Shown here piece after piece: positions 17,477 to 26,334 of a stretch of DNA of 64,000 bases (the stretch's first letter is position 1; the number at the start of each line of letters is the position of its first letter). The notes under the pieces are model-generated. The model did no database searches and was not told the origin of the DNA. It saw only the letters and a program-made list of their open reading frames with translations. The position numbers and the translations under genes are program-made. The DNA comes from Clostridia bacterium (GTDB taxonomy: Bacteria > Bacillota > Clostridia > Lachnospirales > Lachnospiraceae): assembly GCA_910576325.1 (NCBI GenBank), contig CAJTIM010000010.1, positions 1 to 64,000 of the forward strand, given 5' to 3'.

Positions 17477-18040
17477 ATGGGAACCATGAGCAGAAAAGAA
17501 CTGAAACTGGTGGAAGACCACCTCTATCTGGTGCGGAACATCGTGCTGGGATGCATGTCCCTAAATGAATCCATCCAGGGGCTTGGGTATGATGACCTCT
17601 ACCAGACCGGATGCGAGGCGCTCTGCCATGCCGCACAGAATTACCGGGAAGACGGCGGTGCTGCTTTTGCCACATTCGCCAATACAGCTGTCCGCAATTA
17701 CCTGCTCTCCCACTGCCGCAGGGTTATGCGGATCCAGAAGCCTCTCAAGTATCTGGAAGAGCCTGTGGAAGACGGTTCCTGTCTTACCTATGCGGACTCT
17801 CTGGCGGACGAAGGCTGGCATGCCCTCTCCGATGCAGATATCTTCCTGATCCTTTCGGATGCAGAAAGCCGGTATTCCGGGATCTGCCGGAAAGGAATAA
17901 AGGCACTGCAGATGAAATGCATGGGGCATACAAGGAAAGAGATTGCCGCCTGTTACGGAGTCAAACCAAACCATGTGTCGGCATGGATATCAAGAGCAGC
18001 AGGCAGGCTGAGGGCAGAGAACTGCCTTGCCCTGCGGTGA
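17477..18040 (+). CDS. Sigma-70-like factor
   Basis: This 187-residue protein has a region-2-like part (YDDLYQTGCEALCHAAQNY, then FATFANTAVRNYL) and a C-terminal HTH (TRKEIAACYGVKPNHVSAWISRA) like sigma region 4. It probably directs RNA polymerase to promoters of the element. ATG 17477 has GGGGTGAG upstream; an ATG at 17456 is possible. A second sigma-like gene lies at 26335. Confidence 0.8.
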   Translation: MGTMSRKELKLVEDHLYLVRNIVLGCMSLNESIQGLGYDDLYQTGCEALCHAAQNYREDGGAAFATFANTAVRNYLLSHCRRVMRIQKPLKYLEEPVEDGSCLTYADSLADEGWHALSDADIFLILSDAESRYSGICRKGIKALQMKCMGHTRKEIAACYGVKPNHVSAWISRAAGRLRAENCLALR

Positions 18041-18058
18041 ACAAAAGGAGGAGACCAT

Positions 18059-18736
18059 ATGATCACACTTTATACCTCGATTGGAACCTACCGTCTGGAG
18101 AAGGACGGCCTCCCTGTCGTAGTGACAGGCAGCCGGGACTGCGGGCTTGATCCCCATGAACTGCTTCTCTGGTCCAGTCTGGCCTTCCGCATCCTGACCT
18201 ACGAGGAACTCCGGGCAGAATTCTACGAAAAGGAACGGGAACTGCATATCCTTGGAGATCTGGATTTTGACCACTACTTAAACCGCCTCATTATGCGCGG
18301 TCTTGTGGCTTCCGGCCGGGACTGTACCGGGATCGATGCCCTGTATGACCTGCTCGGCCATCTCTATATTCAGTCCGTGCCGGATGGAATCCTGGTAAGA
18401 ACTGCCTCCTTTTTGAAACTCGCCCTCTCCGGAAGACTGCCTCTGAAAAAAGCGGCCATGGTTTTCCACAGAGCGAAGCTGGAACCCATGGAGCGGCAGG
18501 TGGCTGCACTGGTAAAGCATCAGATGCTCTCTACGGCAGAACTGATCCTGTGCCTGGAAAAGGGGGTCCGGCCTCTGAAAAGCGTCCGCCAGCTGATGGA
18601 ATGCGTATATGACAAAGAAGATTCTGACTGTGAATCCATCATCACGGACTGCAGGGTATGCGATTTCCGGTTCCCGGTGCTGGCTGCCATCTCCAATCTT
18701 TATTTCAAACAACGGATCATGTTCCAGATTTTATAA
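18059..18736 (+). CDS. Uncharacterised protein
   Basis: The 225-residue, soluble-looking protein starts at ATG 18059 behind AAAGGAGGAG. It contains winged-helix-like text (LTYEELRAEFYEKE; HYLNRLIMRGLVASGRD) and repeated Leu-rich helices, so DNA binding is conceivable. I do not recognise a family. It follows the sigma-like gene closely and is probably cotranscribed. Confidence 0.65.
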   Translation: MITLYTSIGTYRLEKDGLPVVVTGSRDCGLDPHELLLWSSLAFRILTYEELRAEFYEKERELHILGDLDFDHYLNRLIMRGLVASGRDCTGIDALYDLLGHLYIQSVPDGILVRTASFLKLALSGRLPLKKAAMVFHRAKLEPMERQVAALVKHQMLSTAELILCLEKGVRPLKSVRQLMECVYDKEDSDCESIITDCRVCDFRFPVLAAISNLYFKQRIMFQIL

Positions 18737-18746
18737 GGAGGTTTTT

Positions 18747-19231
18747 ATGGAACCCATACCCAGACCACTATCACGAAAGCTTGCCCTGACACTCCTTGTT
18801 GGGGCAGGCTGCTTCTTATCGGCCTTGTCTTCTGCTTCCATGAAAAGGACATGCCCTTCTTCCTCTTAAGCAGTTTCATCTTTGCCTTCTCCTGTATCCG
18901 GACAGCAGCCCTTTTCCTGAAGGTCAAAGGAAAATCCTATACCGTGCTGGAAGGCGTCTGTACCGGATTCTGCCCAAAACTGTTCGTGAAATACCGCGAG
19001 GTCTATCTAATAGATACCGAAGGGGTATCCCATACACTGCCCATCGGTAAAGATTACAAAATACGGACCGGCTGCTCCTACCGCTTTTATTTCCTCTCTC
19101 CGCCGGAGTCCCTCAAAGAGAACTGTCCCTGGATGGAAAAAGCAATGCTGGCAGACAGCCTGCTTGGGGTGGAGCTTCTGGAGAATACGCCGGATTCCGG
19201 AACAGCATCCCCTTCTAATATGGATTTATAG
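18747..19231 (+). pseudogene. Small membrane protein with a probable frameshift
   Basis: Translation from ATG 18747 (AAGGAGG upstream) gives a hydrophobic start, LALTLLVGAG, but stops at 18869. The +2 frame from about 18803 continues the protein sensibly (GRLLLIGLVFCFHEKDMPFFLL) to 19231. Restoring one G in the G-run 18801-18804 would join both parts into one protein of about 160 residues. It would have two membrane helices and a beta-rich tail. If real, the gene is broken or uses frameshifting; a base error in a homopolymer is the simple alternative. An internal ATG at 18851 could still give a 126-residue product. Confidence 0.6.
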
Positions 19232-19242
19232 CCGTTTATATC

Positions 19243-19291
19243 AATATATTGTGTTTTATAAATTGACAAACTCTATATATTGTGTTATCAT
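19243..19291 (+). promoter_or_regulatory. ssb promoter with repeated operator-like sequence
   Basis: TTGACA (19263-19268), 17 bases, TATCAT (19286-19291). The spacer holds TATATATTGTGTT (19274), and a near copy lies 31 bases upstream (19243). The DNA ligase promoter at 32407 carries the same spacer sequence, so one regulator probably binds both. Confidence 0.7.
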
Positions 19292-19297
19292 TTCTTT

Positions 19298-19420
19298 GTA
19301 ATTGATTTTTGTGCTTCCCGGAAGGGCTATGTATAGCGCATAGATGCACACGTTGTTTAAGATTGAAGGAAGTGTCAGAAGAGCCATGTGATAAAGTGGC
19401 AGACTTTTGGCACTTTTTTT
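19298..19420 (+). ncRNA. Leader RNA or small RNA upstream of ssb
   Basis: Transcription from the promoter above would give about 120 bases ending in a strong hairpin with T-run. GTG-CAGAAG-GCCA (from 19372) pairs with TGGC-CTTTTG-CAC (to 19413), followed by TTTTTTT. It contains the blocks GTGC, TTCC/GGAA, CACACG.TGTTTAAG and GAAGT.TCAGAA, which recur in the same order in the DNA ligase leader. It is either a terminated small RNA or an attenuator that controls ssb. Confidence 0.6.
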
Positions 19421-19457
19421 GATACAAAAAATTTAATCCGGAAAGGAGAAATGAATC

Positions 19458-19883
19458 ATGTTTACAGCTATCTCATTAACAGGCAGGGTTACAGCTGACC
19501 TGGAACCACAGACCAGCCAGAACGGAACTCCTTATGTACAGTTCTATGTGGCAGTCAACAAAGGCTTTGGGGAGCACCAGCATCCCAACTTCTACCAGTG
19601 CGTCCTGTTCGGCAAAGCAGTCGAGCGGGCAGTGAACGCAGGTGTACAGAAAGGAAGCCTGCTTTTCATAACCGGGGATCTGGATCTGGTGGACTACACC
19701 CGGAAATCAGACGGTCACAAAGGAACCATACCCAAGATCACGGTATATGAATGGAATTACATTCCCACCGGTAAGAAAACCGATGATGCCGGCGCAGAAA
19801 CTCCGGAAGCCTCTGGCTCCGGAGACGGGTTTGCTCCTATATCTGCTGAAGACTGCGAGGAGGACGGCCTGCCGTACAACTAA
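19458..19883 (+). CDS. ssb: Single-stranded DNA-binding protein
   Basis: The 141-residue protein has the OB-fold pattern of SSB: SLTGRVTADLEP at the start, then YVQFYVAVNKGFG, FYQCVLFGKAVE and GSLLFITGDLDL. A disordered acidic tail ends EEDGLPYN, a variant of the usual DDDIPF tip that recruits repair proteins. It coats single-stranded DNA during replication or transfer of the element. AAAGGAG precedes the ATG. Confidence 0.9.
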   Translation: MFTAISLTGRVTADLEPQTSQNGTPYVQFYVAVNKGFGEHQHPNFYQCVLFGKAVERAVNAGVQKGSLLFITGDLDLVDYTRKSDGHKGTIPKITVYEWNYIPTGKKTDDAGAETPEASGSGDGFAPISAEDCEEDGLPYN

Positions 19884-19904
19884 GCACCAGTGCTGCGGCC
19901 AAAA

Positions 19905-19951
19905 GAGGGATTACAGTCAGGAAAGAAAACGGCTGTAATCCCTCTTTTTTT
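19905..19951 (+). terminator. Terminator after ssb
   Basis: GAGGGATTACAG (19905-19916) pairs perfectly with CTGTAATCCCTC (19933-19944), followed by seven T. Confidence 0.9.
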
Positions 19952-19984
19952 ATTTACGAATCACAAAAAGAAAGGATCAGAAAA

Positions 19985-20854
19985 ATGAAACGGACAATTT
20001 TCACCAAAAGTACCACTGCTCTTATCCTCACTCTGCTTGTGCTGGGCGCCTTTTTTCCAAAGGAATTATCCCAGAAGCTTATGGCAGGAATAATGATTCT
20101 CTGGCTTGTCATACTGTCCGAGAGCTTTCTTATCCGGCGCTTTGGCAGTGGAAGCAGAAAGCTCTCCCTGCATAAAATGCGGACATTTGTTTCCGGAAAA
20201 TGCAGGGCGGAAAAAAGCAATGCAGAATCCCCGGTCTCTGTTCCGGAGACGGCAGGGTTCCCCTGCGAAGGAGAATATTCCTGCCTTTTTTCAGAGCAGG
20301 AAGTAGAAATGATGCTCTGCCACATCTCCCTGCGCATCACGGATAAGCTGAAATCCGCTTATCCCCAGGCAGTCTGGCAGTGGAAGCAGAAACCCTCCCT
20401 GAAGGATATCCTGGCAGGGAACACCCTGCGTATTTCAGTGGATGACATGGAAAAATACAATCATGCGGACATCTGCTTTGACCGATTTGGGCGCATTCAT
20501 ATACAGCCTCTGGTCGTCGGAAGCTTTCAATCCCCTGCACAGGACAGTACCCCGGAACCGGGGAAGGAAGAACCAGAGGCACCTTCCGTTGTGGATGTCA
20601 GTGTCTGGTATGAACTGGTAGGGCAGAAAGTGCTGGAGTCGCTAATCACAGAACTGAATGCAGGCGGCCACACCAGACTTACCATCAAAGAGAACGGGGA
20701 TGTGGTCATCCGGCAGAATAAAAAGGAGCTGCTGAAGGCCACACTGGAGAACTTTCCCGGCAGAAACTACTGGGAAGAGCTTATCTCCACCCTGGAAGAA
20801 AATGAACTGAAAGCCCGGATCGCAGGGGACTCCCTGCAGGTCTCATGGGTATAA
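19985..20854 (+). CDS. Uncharacterised protein with N-terminal membrane hairpin
   Basis: The 289-residue protein has two membrane helices near the start (about 9-24 and 32-48), then a soluble part. Text such as KAYPQ/SAYPQAVWQWKQKPSLKDILAGNTLRI recalls domains shared by other proteins of such elements. The ATG has GAAAGGA upstream. It begins a run of genes for the ATPase module. The function is unknown. Confidence 0.6.
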   Translation: MKRTIFTKSTTALILTLLVLGAFFPKELSQKLMAGIMILWLVILSESFLIRRFGSGSRKLSLHKMRTFVSGKCRAEKSNAESPVSVPETAGFPCEGEYSCLFSEQEVEMMLCHISLRITDKLKSAYPQAVWQWKQKPSLKDILAGNTLRISVDDMEKYNHADICFDRFGRIHIQPLVVGSFQSPAQDSTPEPGKEEPEAPSVVDVSVWYELVGQKVLESLITELNAGGHTRLTIKENGDVVIRQNKKELLKATLENFPGRNYWEELISTLEENELKARIAGDSLQVSWV

Positions 20855-20885
20855 CACTAACATACGAAGAAAGGAAACGAAAACC

Positions 20886-22673
20886 ATGGCAAAGATACCG
20901 TTATTTGCGAACTGGACATGGAAGCTTAGTATCCCTGAGCCTTTTGACAGTCTCGCATCCAATGTCAGCACCACACATTATTCTACCTATTGCACTGTCG
21001 CAAACAAAAAATCCACCCTGCACGGTCCTCTTCTTTCCGCTGTTCTGGCCTATATGGAGATGGACACCACCCTGACGCCGGGAAGTACCTCAGAGAGCGC
21101 CATTGGCACCCAGGGAGAGAAAACGGTTGTGGAATATGCAAGCCGTACAAAAGAGATCCATGTGGTAGTCTTTAACAAAAAGAATGGCAAATTCCAGGCC
21201 GGACGCTATGAAGATGTGACCGGTTCCCCCAGGCTCTACTCCCTGAAAGATGGAAACAACACCGGCACTGCACTGTTTTTTGCACTGATGCCGGAGGCGT
21301 TGACGGATGATGAGTTCCGGGAAAATTATGACCTGCTGGGGAAATGCAAAAACGATGGCTTTTCTGATATGGACGAAGCGGCAAAAGCGGCATTCATCCT
21401 GTGCGACAACCTTTACCGCAGGATTGAGGGTGCCTCCACATTAAGTGTTGGCGGAATTTCTTTAAACATACCGAGTACAGGTAATCTTTCACAGCTTACC
21501 ACGGTGAACCTGAACCGGAATGCCTATTCCCCCAGCAGCGTCCTGTTCGGCACATTCCGTATCCTTACAGGCAGAGCAGCTTCGGCAGCGGCGGCCGCTG
21601 TCAGCAGGGACGATTTCGTAAACAAATTCCCACTCTCACAAAGAACCCTTACTCCAAAAGAGGAACTGATGGTCCCCAGAATCGAAGACTGGTATATTAT
21701 CCCTCCTGAAGTGACCATGATCTGCCGCCATGCGCAGATGACCACAAACGGATGCCAGCCCATGCGCAATTTTATGATGCGCGGGCCTGCAGGGACAGGA
21801 AAGACGGAAGGCGCCAAGGCAATCGCAGCCGGGCTCGGCCTGCCGTATCTCTATTATACCTGCTCTGCCAATACGGAGATCTATGATTTCCTGGGGCAGA
21901 TGCTTCCGGATACGGACGGGAAGACGCCTTTTGACAAAGAATATCCCACACTGGAAGACATCCAGATGGATCCGCCCTCTGCTTATATGAAGCTGACCGG
22001 CATCTATGACGAGACCGTCACGGATGCTGCAGTCTATGACAAGCTTTTAGAGGTTATGGAACAGGATGCAAAAGCAATGGCTTCGGAAAACACCTCCGGA
22101 CAGCATTTCCGGTATGTGGAGACGCCTCTCATCACAGCCATCCGGAACGGATATGTGATTGAGATACAGGAACCCACCGTAATTGCCAATCCGGGCGTAC
22201 TGGTCGGCTTAAATGCCCTCCTGGACCGCTGTGCCAGCATCACGCTGACTACCGGTGAGGTTATAAAGCGCCATCCGGATACCGTTGTGGTTGTCACGAC
22301 CAACAATAATTATGCGGGCTGCCGTGACATGAACCAGTCCGTCATCTCCAGAATGAGCCTTATCATAGATATGGAAGAACCAGATGTGGACACGCTTACC
22401 GAACGCACCATGAAGGTGACCGGATGTACCGATAAAGCAGTTGTCTCCAACATGGCCGCCTCCATTCAGGAAATCAGCGAACGATGCCGGGAGACCATGA
22501 TCAACGACGGAAGCTGCGGTGTCCGGGAACTGATCAGCTGGGTACAGTCCTATATGGTCTGTGGGAATGCGCTGGAGGCTGCCAGATACACCGTGCTCTC
22601 CTCCGTATCCAGTGATCCGGAAAATCGGGCCGACATCCTCTCCTCCTGCCTTGAACAGAAATTTGCGGCTTAG
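20886..22673 (+). CDS. MoxR-like AAA+ ATPase
   Basis: The 595-residue protein carries an AAA+ domain in its second half: Walker A GPAGTGKT around residue 300, sensor-1-like VVVVTTNNNYAGC and an arginine finger region. The first 270 residues are unfamiliar. MoxR ATPases usually remodel a partner that contains a von Willebrand A domain, and that partner follows at 22948. The target process of this pair is unknown. Confidence 0.8.
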   Translation: MAKIPLFANWTWKLSIPEPFDSLASNVSTTHYSTYCTVANKKSTLHGPLLSAVLAYMEMDTTLTPGSTSESAIGTQGEKTVVEYASRTKEIHVVVFNKKNGKFQAGRYEDVTGSPRLYSLKDGNNTGTALFFALMPEALTDDEFRENYDLLGKCKNDGFSDMDEAAKAAFILCDNLYRRIEGASTLSVGGISLNIPSTGNLSQLTTVNLNRNAYSPSSVLFGTFRILTGRAASAAAAAVSRDDFVNKFPLSQRTLTPKEELMVPRIEDWYIIPPEVTMICRHAQMTTNGCQPMRNFMMRGPAGTGKTEGAKAIAAGLGLPYLYYTCSANTEIYDFLGQMLPDTDGKTPFDKEYPTLEDIQMDPPSAYMKLTGIYDETVTDAAVYDKLLEVMEQDAKAMASENTSGQHFRYVETPLITAIRNGYVIEIQEPTVIANPGVLVGLNALLDRCASITLTTGEVIKRHPDTVVVVTTNNNYAGCRDMNQSVISRMSLIIDMEEPDVDTLTERTMKVTGCTDKAVVSNMAASIQEISERCRETMINDGSCGVRELISWVQSYMVCGNALEAARYTVLSSVSSDPENRADILSSCLEQKFAA

Positions 22674-22684
22674 GAGGACAGCTT

Positions 22685-22951
22685 ATGGCTATTGTAGATG
22701 AAGAACAGTTAAAGCAGAACCTGGCAAGGAACCTTAAGCACCTGCGTATCAGCAGAAAACCGTACCTTTCCCAGCAGATGCTTGCAAAAAAACTGGAGGT
22801 TACCCAGAAAAGCATATCCAGATACGAAACCGGAAAGTGCCTGCCGCCGCCCTACCTGATTGTGGCTCTGGCAGAATGTTTCGGCACCACTACGGATGCA
22901 CTTCTGGGAGATAAGCTTCCGGGAAAGAAAGGAAGGGACACAGATAAATGA
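22685..22951 (+). CDS. XRE-family HTH regulator
   Basis: The 88-residue protein is a Cro/C1-type HTH (LSQQMLAKKLEVTQKSISRYETGKCLPP). It starts at ATG 22685 behind AGGAGG. Its stop overlaps the start of the VWA gene in an ATGA, so the ATPase, regulator and VWA genes form one translation-coupled unit. Confidence 0.85.
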   Translation: MAIVDEEQLKQNLARNLKHLRISRKPYLSQQMLAKKLEVTQKSISRYETGKCLPPPYLIVALAECFGTTTDALLGDKLPGKKGRDTDK

Positions 22952-25026
22952 GAACCTCACATGTTGCGATCAAACGATTGATTGCAGACGAAAAAAACAG
23001 GCTTACGGATGAACAGCTCTTCGGTTCCCCGCAGTTTGCCGCCTACCTGACGGATATTGCGGAAGGCGCTACAAAGCGTTACCGCAGGAGCAGCAAAGTA
23101 AGCACCTACTGGGATACTTCAAATTCCGCAGAGATTGCCCATACAGACAACCGGATTATCCGGCTGAATGCAGGCAATTTCCTGACAGAAAGCTTTCCCA
23201 CAAAGGGCCTGAAGGCGGACAGCCTGATCGGGATCGTCGCCCATGAATGCGGCCATATCCTGTATTCGGATTTTACCATGCTTGCCACTTACCAGCAGGC
23301 GCTGTCGGGCGGCCGGTTTTATCCCGCCGAACCGGAAGAATTAAGTGTCAAACAGGAAAAAAGCCTGCAGGAGATTCTGGAAGCTGTGGAGGATAAGGAT
23401 AATGCGGTCATAATCGCCATCTCCCATATCTCCCACTCCCTGGTCAACCTGATGGAGGATGTCTATATCGAAGGGCGGATGTGCGATGCATTTCCCGGAA
23501 CCATGAAGACCGGCATCCTCTTAAACAACCTGCGCTATGCGGAAGAAATGGAAACTGTGACAACAGAGATCGACAGACAGCACCATGAAGTGTTTATTCT
23601 CATCAATCTGCTGATCCAGTATGCAAAGACCGGTGACATTAACAACCTTGACGGCTATAAAGGCCCCTACCTGGAGGTGGTGTACGAATGCATTCCCTAT
23701 GTGGACGATGCAGCATTCGATGACGATGCAAGAGCACGGTTTGATTCCGCCAACAAAATGCTGCTCCTTCTGTGGCCCTATATGAAAAGCTTTATCGAAA
23801 AGGTACGGGAGGACATCAAAAACGGCACCTCAAATGCGGCGGATGACATGAAGAACCAGCTTGCCGGAGGGAATCCCCTTCCGGACCGCAGTGGAAAACC
23901 GGCGCCGGGCACCGGGAAGTACAAGCATGAACCCGGTGACGAAGACGAAGAACGAGAGCATCTGCAACGGGTCCTGGATTATGAAACCGGTCGGATCATG
24001 CTGGAAAAGACCGATGAGATCGGGGAAGACGGAGACGGCGGCATCTCCCGCGTTACAGATTATGCGGGCGCGGGCTACCTTTCCCAGGCAGCCTCTGACA
24101 TGCAGCGGATCATGACACAGCTCGCAGAGGAAAATGCCTATGCCCGTTATGAAGAGGAGCTCAGCGAAGAGCTGCAGGCGGAAGCGGATAAGATCCGGTA
24201 TGGCAATGCCCACCGTGGCTGCCATGTCAATATCAACCGGATGTCCTATGTAGACAATTCCTATATGGAAGCCTACCAGAAAGTCGCTCCTCCCCTCCTG
24301 CTCATCTCCAGACGTCTCCAGAAGCAGATCGCCCAGATACTCAAGGATTATAAGGAAGGCGGAAAGCTTGACAACCTTCCCATGGGAAAACGGCTCAATG
24401 TGCGCAATGCAGTACGCAATGACGGCAGACTGTTTTACAAACTGAAGCTGCCGGGTGACCAGGTTGATATCGCTGTCGCTGTCCTGAATGACGAAAGCGG
24501 CTCCATGAGCAGTCGGGACCGGATCACTTACGCACGCTCAGCCTCCATTATACTGCATGATTTCTGTAAGGGACTGGATATCCCTGTAGCCATCTATGGC
24601 CATACGGAAGAGGATGATGTGGAGCTGTACGCCTATGCGGAATTTGACACCCTCGACAACAAGGACCAATACCGCCTGATGGACATGAGCGCCAGATGCG
24701 GGAATCGTGACGGTGCTGCTCTGCGCTATGTGGCGGAACGTCTGATGACAAGGCCGGAAGCCATAAAGCTCCTGATTGTCATCTCGGACGGGCAGCCTGC
24801 AGCGGATAACTATTACGGCACTGAGGCGGAAGCTGACCTGCGCGGGATTAAAAAAGAATATGCCGCAAAAGGCATCAAAATATTTGCAGCCGCCATCGGT
24901 GACGACAAGGAAAATATCCAGCGGATCTATAAAGACGGTTTTCTGGACATCACCCGTCTGGAACGGCTTCCCGTAAACCTGGGCAGGCTCGTCATCCAGC
25001 AGATCAAAAATAATATCGCTGTATAA
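22948..25026 (+). CDS. VWA-domain protein with HExxH-like site, partner of MoxR ATPase
   Basis: The 692-residue protein has two visible sites. Near residue 98 the sequence VAHECGHILYSD matches the HExxH zinc-protease signature. Near residue 515 the sequence LNDESGSMSS is the MIDAS metal site (DxSxS) of a von Willebrand A domain, as in CobT-like proteins. Between them lie long acidic helical stretches. MoxR and VWA pairs work as chaperone-like machines. The added protease-like motif could be catalytic or structural, since HExxH also occurs by chance. Confidence 0.75.
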   Translation: MRTSHVAIKRLIADEKNRLTDEQLFGSPQFAAYLTDIAEGATKRYRRSSKVSTYWDTSNSAEIAHTDNRIIRLNAGNFLTESFPTKGLKADSLIGIVAHECGHILYSDFTMLATYQQALSGGRFYPAEPEELSVKQEKSLQEILEAVEDKDNAVIIAISHISHSLVNLMEDVYIEGRMCDAFPGTMKTGILLNNLRYAEEMETVTTEIDRQHHEVFILINLLIQYAKTGDINNLDGYKGPYLEVVYECIPYVDDAAFDDDARARFDSANKMLLLLWPYMKSFIEKVREDIKNGTSNAADDMKNQLAGGNPLPDRSGKPAPGTGKYKHEPGDEDEEREHLQRVLDYETGRIMLEKTDEIGEDGDGGISRVTDYAGAGYLSQAASDMQRIMTQLAEENAYARYEEELSEELQAEADKIRYGNAHRGCHVNINRMSYVDNSYMEAYQKVAPPLLLISRRLQKQIAQILKDYKEGGKLDNLPMGKRLNVRNAVRNDGRLFYKLKLPGDQVDIAVAVLNDESGSMSSRDRITYARSASIILHDFCKGLDIPVAIYGHTEEDDVELYAYAEFDTLDNKDQYRLMDMSARCGNRDGAALRYVAERLMTRPEAIKLLIVISDGQPAADNYYGTEAEADLRGIKKEYAAKGIKIFAAAIGDDKENIQRIYKDGFLDITRLERLPVNLGRLVIQQIKNNIAV

Positions 25027-25051
25027 CAGCGGAAGAAAGAAGGGAAAACAT

Positions 25052-25711
25052 ATGAATCATGAAGATTACATCTCCAACCAGATCGCAGTCTACAAGAACA
25101 GCAAAACTCTTATTGAATTCAGGGATAAGCTGAAGGTCGCCTCTCTGGGATGCTATGCACACATCCATGCAGACCGGGAAGAAACGGAAGACGGTTTCAG
25201 AAGGCATTCCCTCATCGGGATTCTGATGAAGGATTATTCCAAAGGGACCGGCGACAAGGCCGTGACCGTGACCACCAACATCTCCCCAGAGGAAGCAAAG
25301 TTTATTTTAAGCCGGTTAAATGCCGGCTTCCAGGAATACACCTTCCAGCAGGAAAAAATCTTTGGATCAAAAGATGCCAAAGGCTATGCGCAGGTATCCA
25401 AACTGCGGATCATCCGGGCCACGAAGGACAGTAAAGGGGCGGCCCGCAAGCTCCCCTGGTTTATTGAAGTGGAGAATGGGAAGGGAATCCCCCAGAAAAA
25501 TGCGAACGGCGGCACTTATATGCAGTCCAATTCTTTTGTCAGCGAAGGAAAAGTGTTTGCGAACTTAAGCGACCTTGATCTGTACAGGCTCTTAAGCCGC
25601 ACCGCTTCCTATATCGATGCCTGGGAAAAAGCCATTGGACCGTCGCTCATCATAAAAGCAAAAAATGCCATATCGGAACGCCAGGCCAACCAGACCGGCA
25701 ATGCCGCATGA
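25052..25711 (+). CDS. Uncharacterised protein downstream of the VWA gene
   Basis: This 219-residue soluble protein has mixed alpha/beta content and no membrane helix. It starts at ATG 25052, 25 bases after the VWA stop, with AGAAGGG upstream. I see no catalytic motif and do not recognise a family. The spacing suggests it belongs to the ATPase module. Confidence 0.6.
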   Translation: MNHEDYISNQIAVYKNSKTLIEFRDKLKVASLGCYAHIHADREETEDGFRRHSLIGILMKDYSKGTGDKAVTVTTNISPEEAKFILSRLNAGFQEYTFQQEKIFGSKDAKGYAQVSKLRIIRATKDSKGAARKLPWFIEVENGKGIPQKNANGGTYMQSNSFVSEGKVFANLSDLDLYRLLSRTASYIDAWEKAIGPSLIIKAKNAISERQANQTGNAA

Positions 25712-25730
25712 ACGCGGGAATAAACAGTTT

Positions 25731-25766
25731 AAGAAGGGAGCGCCTTATAGGTGTTCCCTTTCTTTT
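25731..25766 (+). terminator. Terminator after the ATPase module
   Basis: AAGAAGGGAGCGCC pairs with GGTGTTCCCTTTCTT, followed by TT. Confidence 0.7.
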
Positions 25767-25804
25767 ACCCAGACAGCCGTCCAGACGGCAGAAAAGGAGG
25801 AACC

Positions 25805-26332
25805 ATGAACCCAAAAAGAAGCGGAATTATCCGCAGATTTGACATGCTCGGCCGCATTGTGGTGCCAAAAGAGATCCGCCAGGTACTCCGCCTGAAGGAA
25901 GGCGATCCCATGGAGATCGGCATCTGCGGTGAAAGCATTGTCATGGAACGATACCAGCCGCTTTTGTACCTGGAGGATACCTGCGAAAAGCATCTCCGTG
26001 TGCTTGCGGGAAACTGCAGCTTCGCCTGTGCCATCCTGAGTACGGAGCATGTGCTCGCATCCAGGGGCATCACGCTTCCGGAAGCGCCCTGTCTGGCAAA
26101 AAGAGTGCGGATGTTGATCGAAGAACAGAAAACCTATCTGAATGATGATGCGGATCCTTTATATCTGTTTGAAGATTCCAGATACCGCATCCATGCCCTC
26201 TATCCTGTGGGCACGAAAGAACAGCCGTCCGGCGCAGTCATCCTTCTGCATTACCGGAACGTTTCCCCGGAAGAACTGGCATGTGCCAGACAGACAGCTG
26301 ATACACTGACTATCCTTTTAAAGGAGGAATGA
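25805..26332 (+). CDS. AbrB/SpoVT-like transcription regulator
   Basis: The 175-residue protein starts with a swapped-hairpin AbrB domain (SGIIRRFDMLGRIVVPKEIR, residues 6-25). A GAF-like C-terminal half follows, the layout of SpoVT. SpoVT-type proteins are DNA-binding transition regulators. The ATG is placed by AAAAGGAGG. It is followed at once by a sigma-like gene, so the pair may form a regulatory unit of the element. Confidence 0.85.
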   Translation: MNPKRSGIIRRFDMLGRIVVPKEIRQVLRLKEGDPMEIGICGESIVMERYQPLLYLEDTCEKHLRVLAGNCSFACAILSTEHVLASRGITLPEAPCLAKRVRMLIEEQKTYLNDDADPLYLFEDSRYRIHALYPVGTKEQPSGAVILLHYRNVSPEELACARQTADTLTILLKEE

Positions 26333-26334
26333 AC

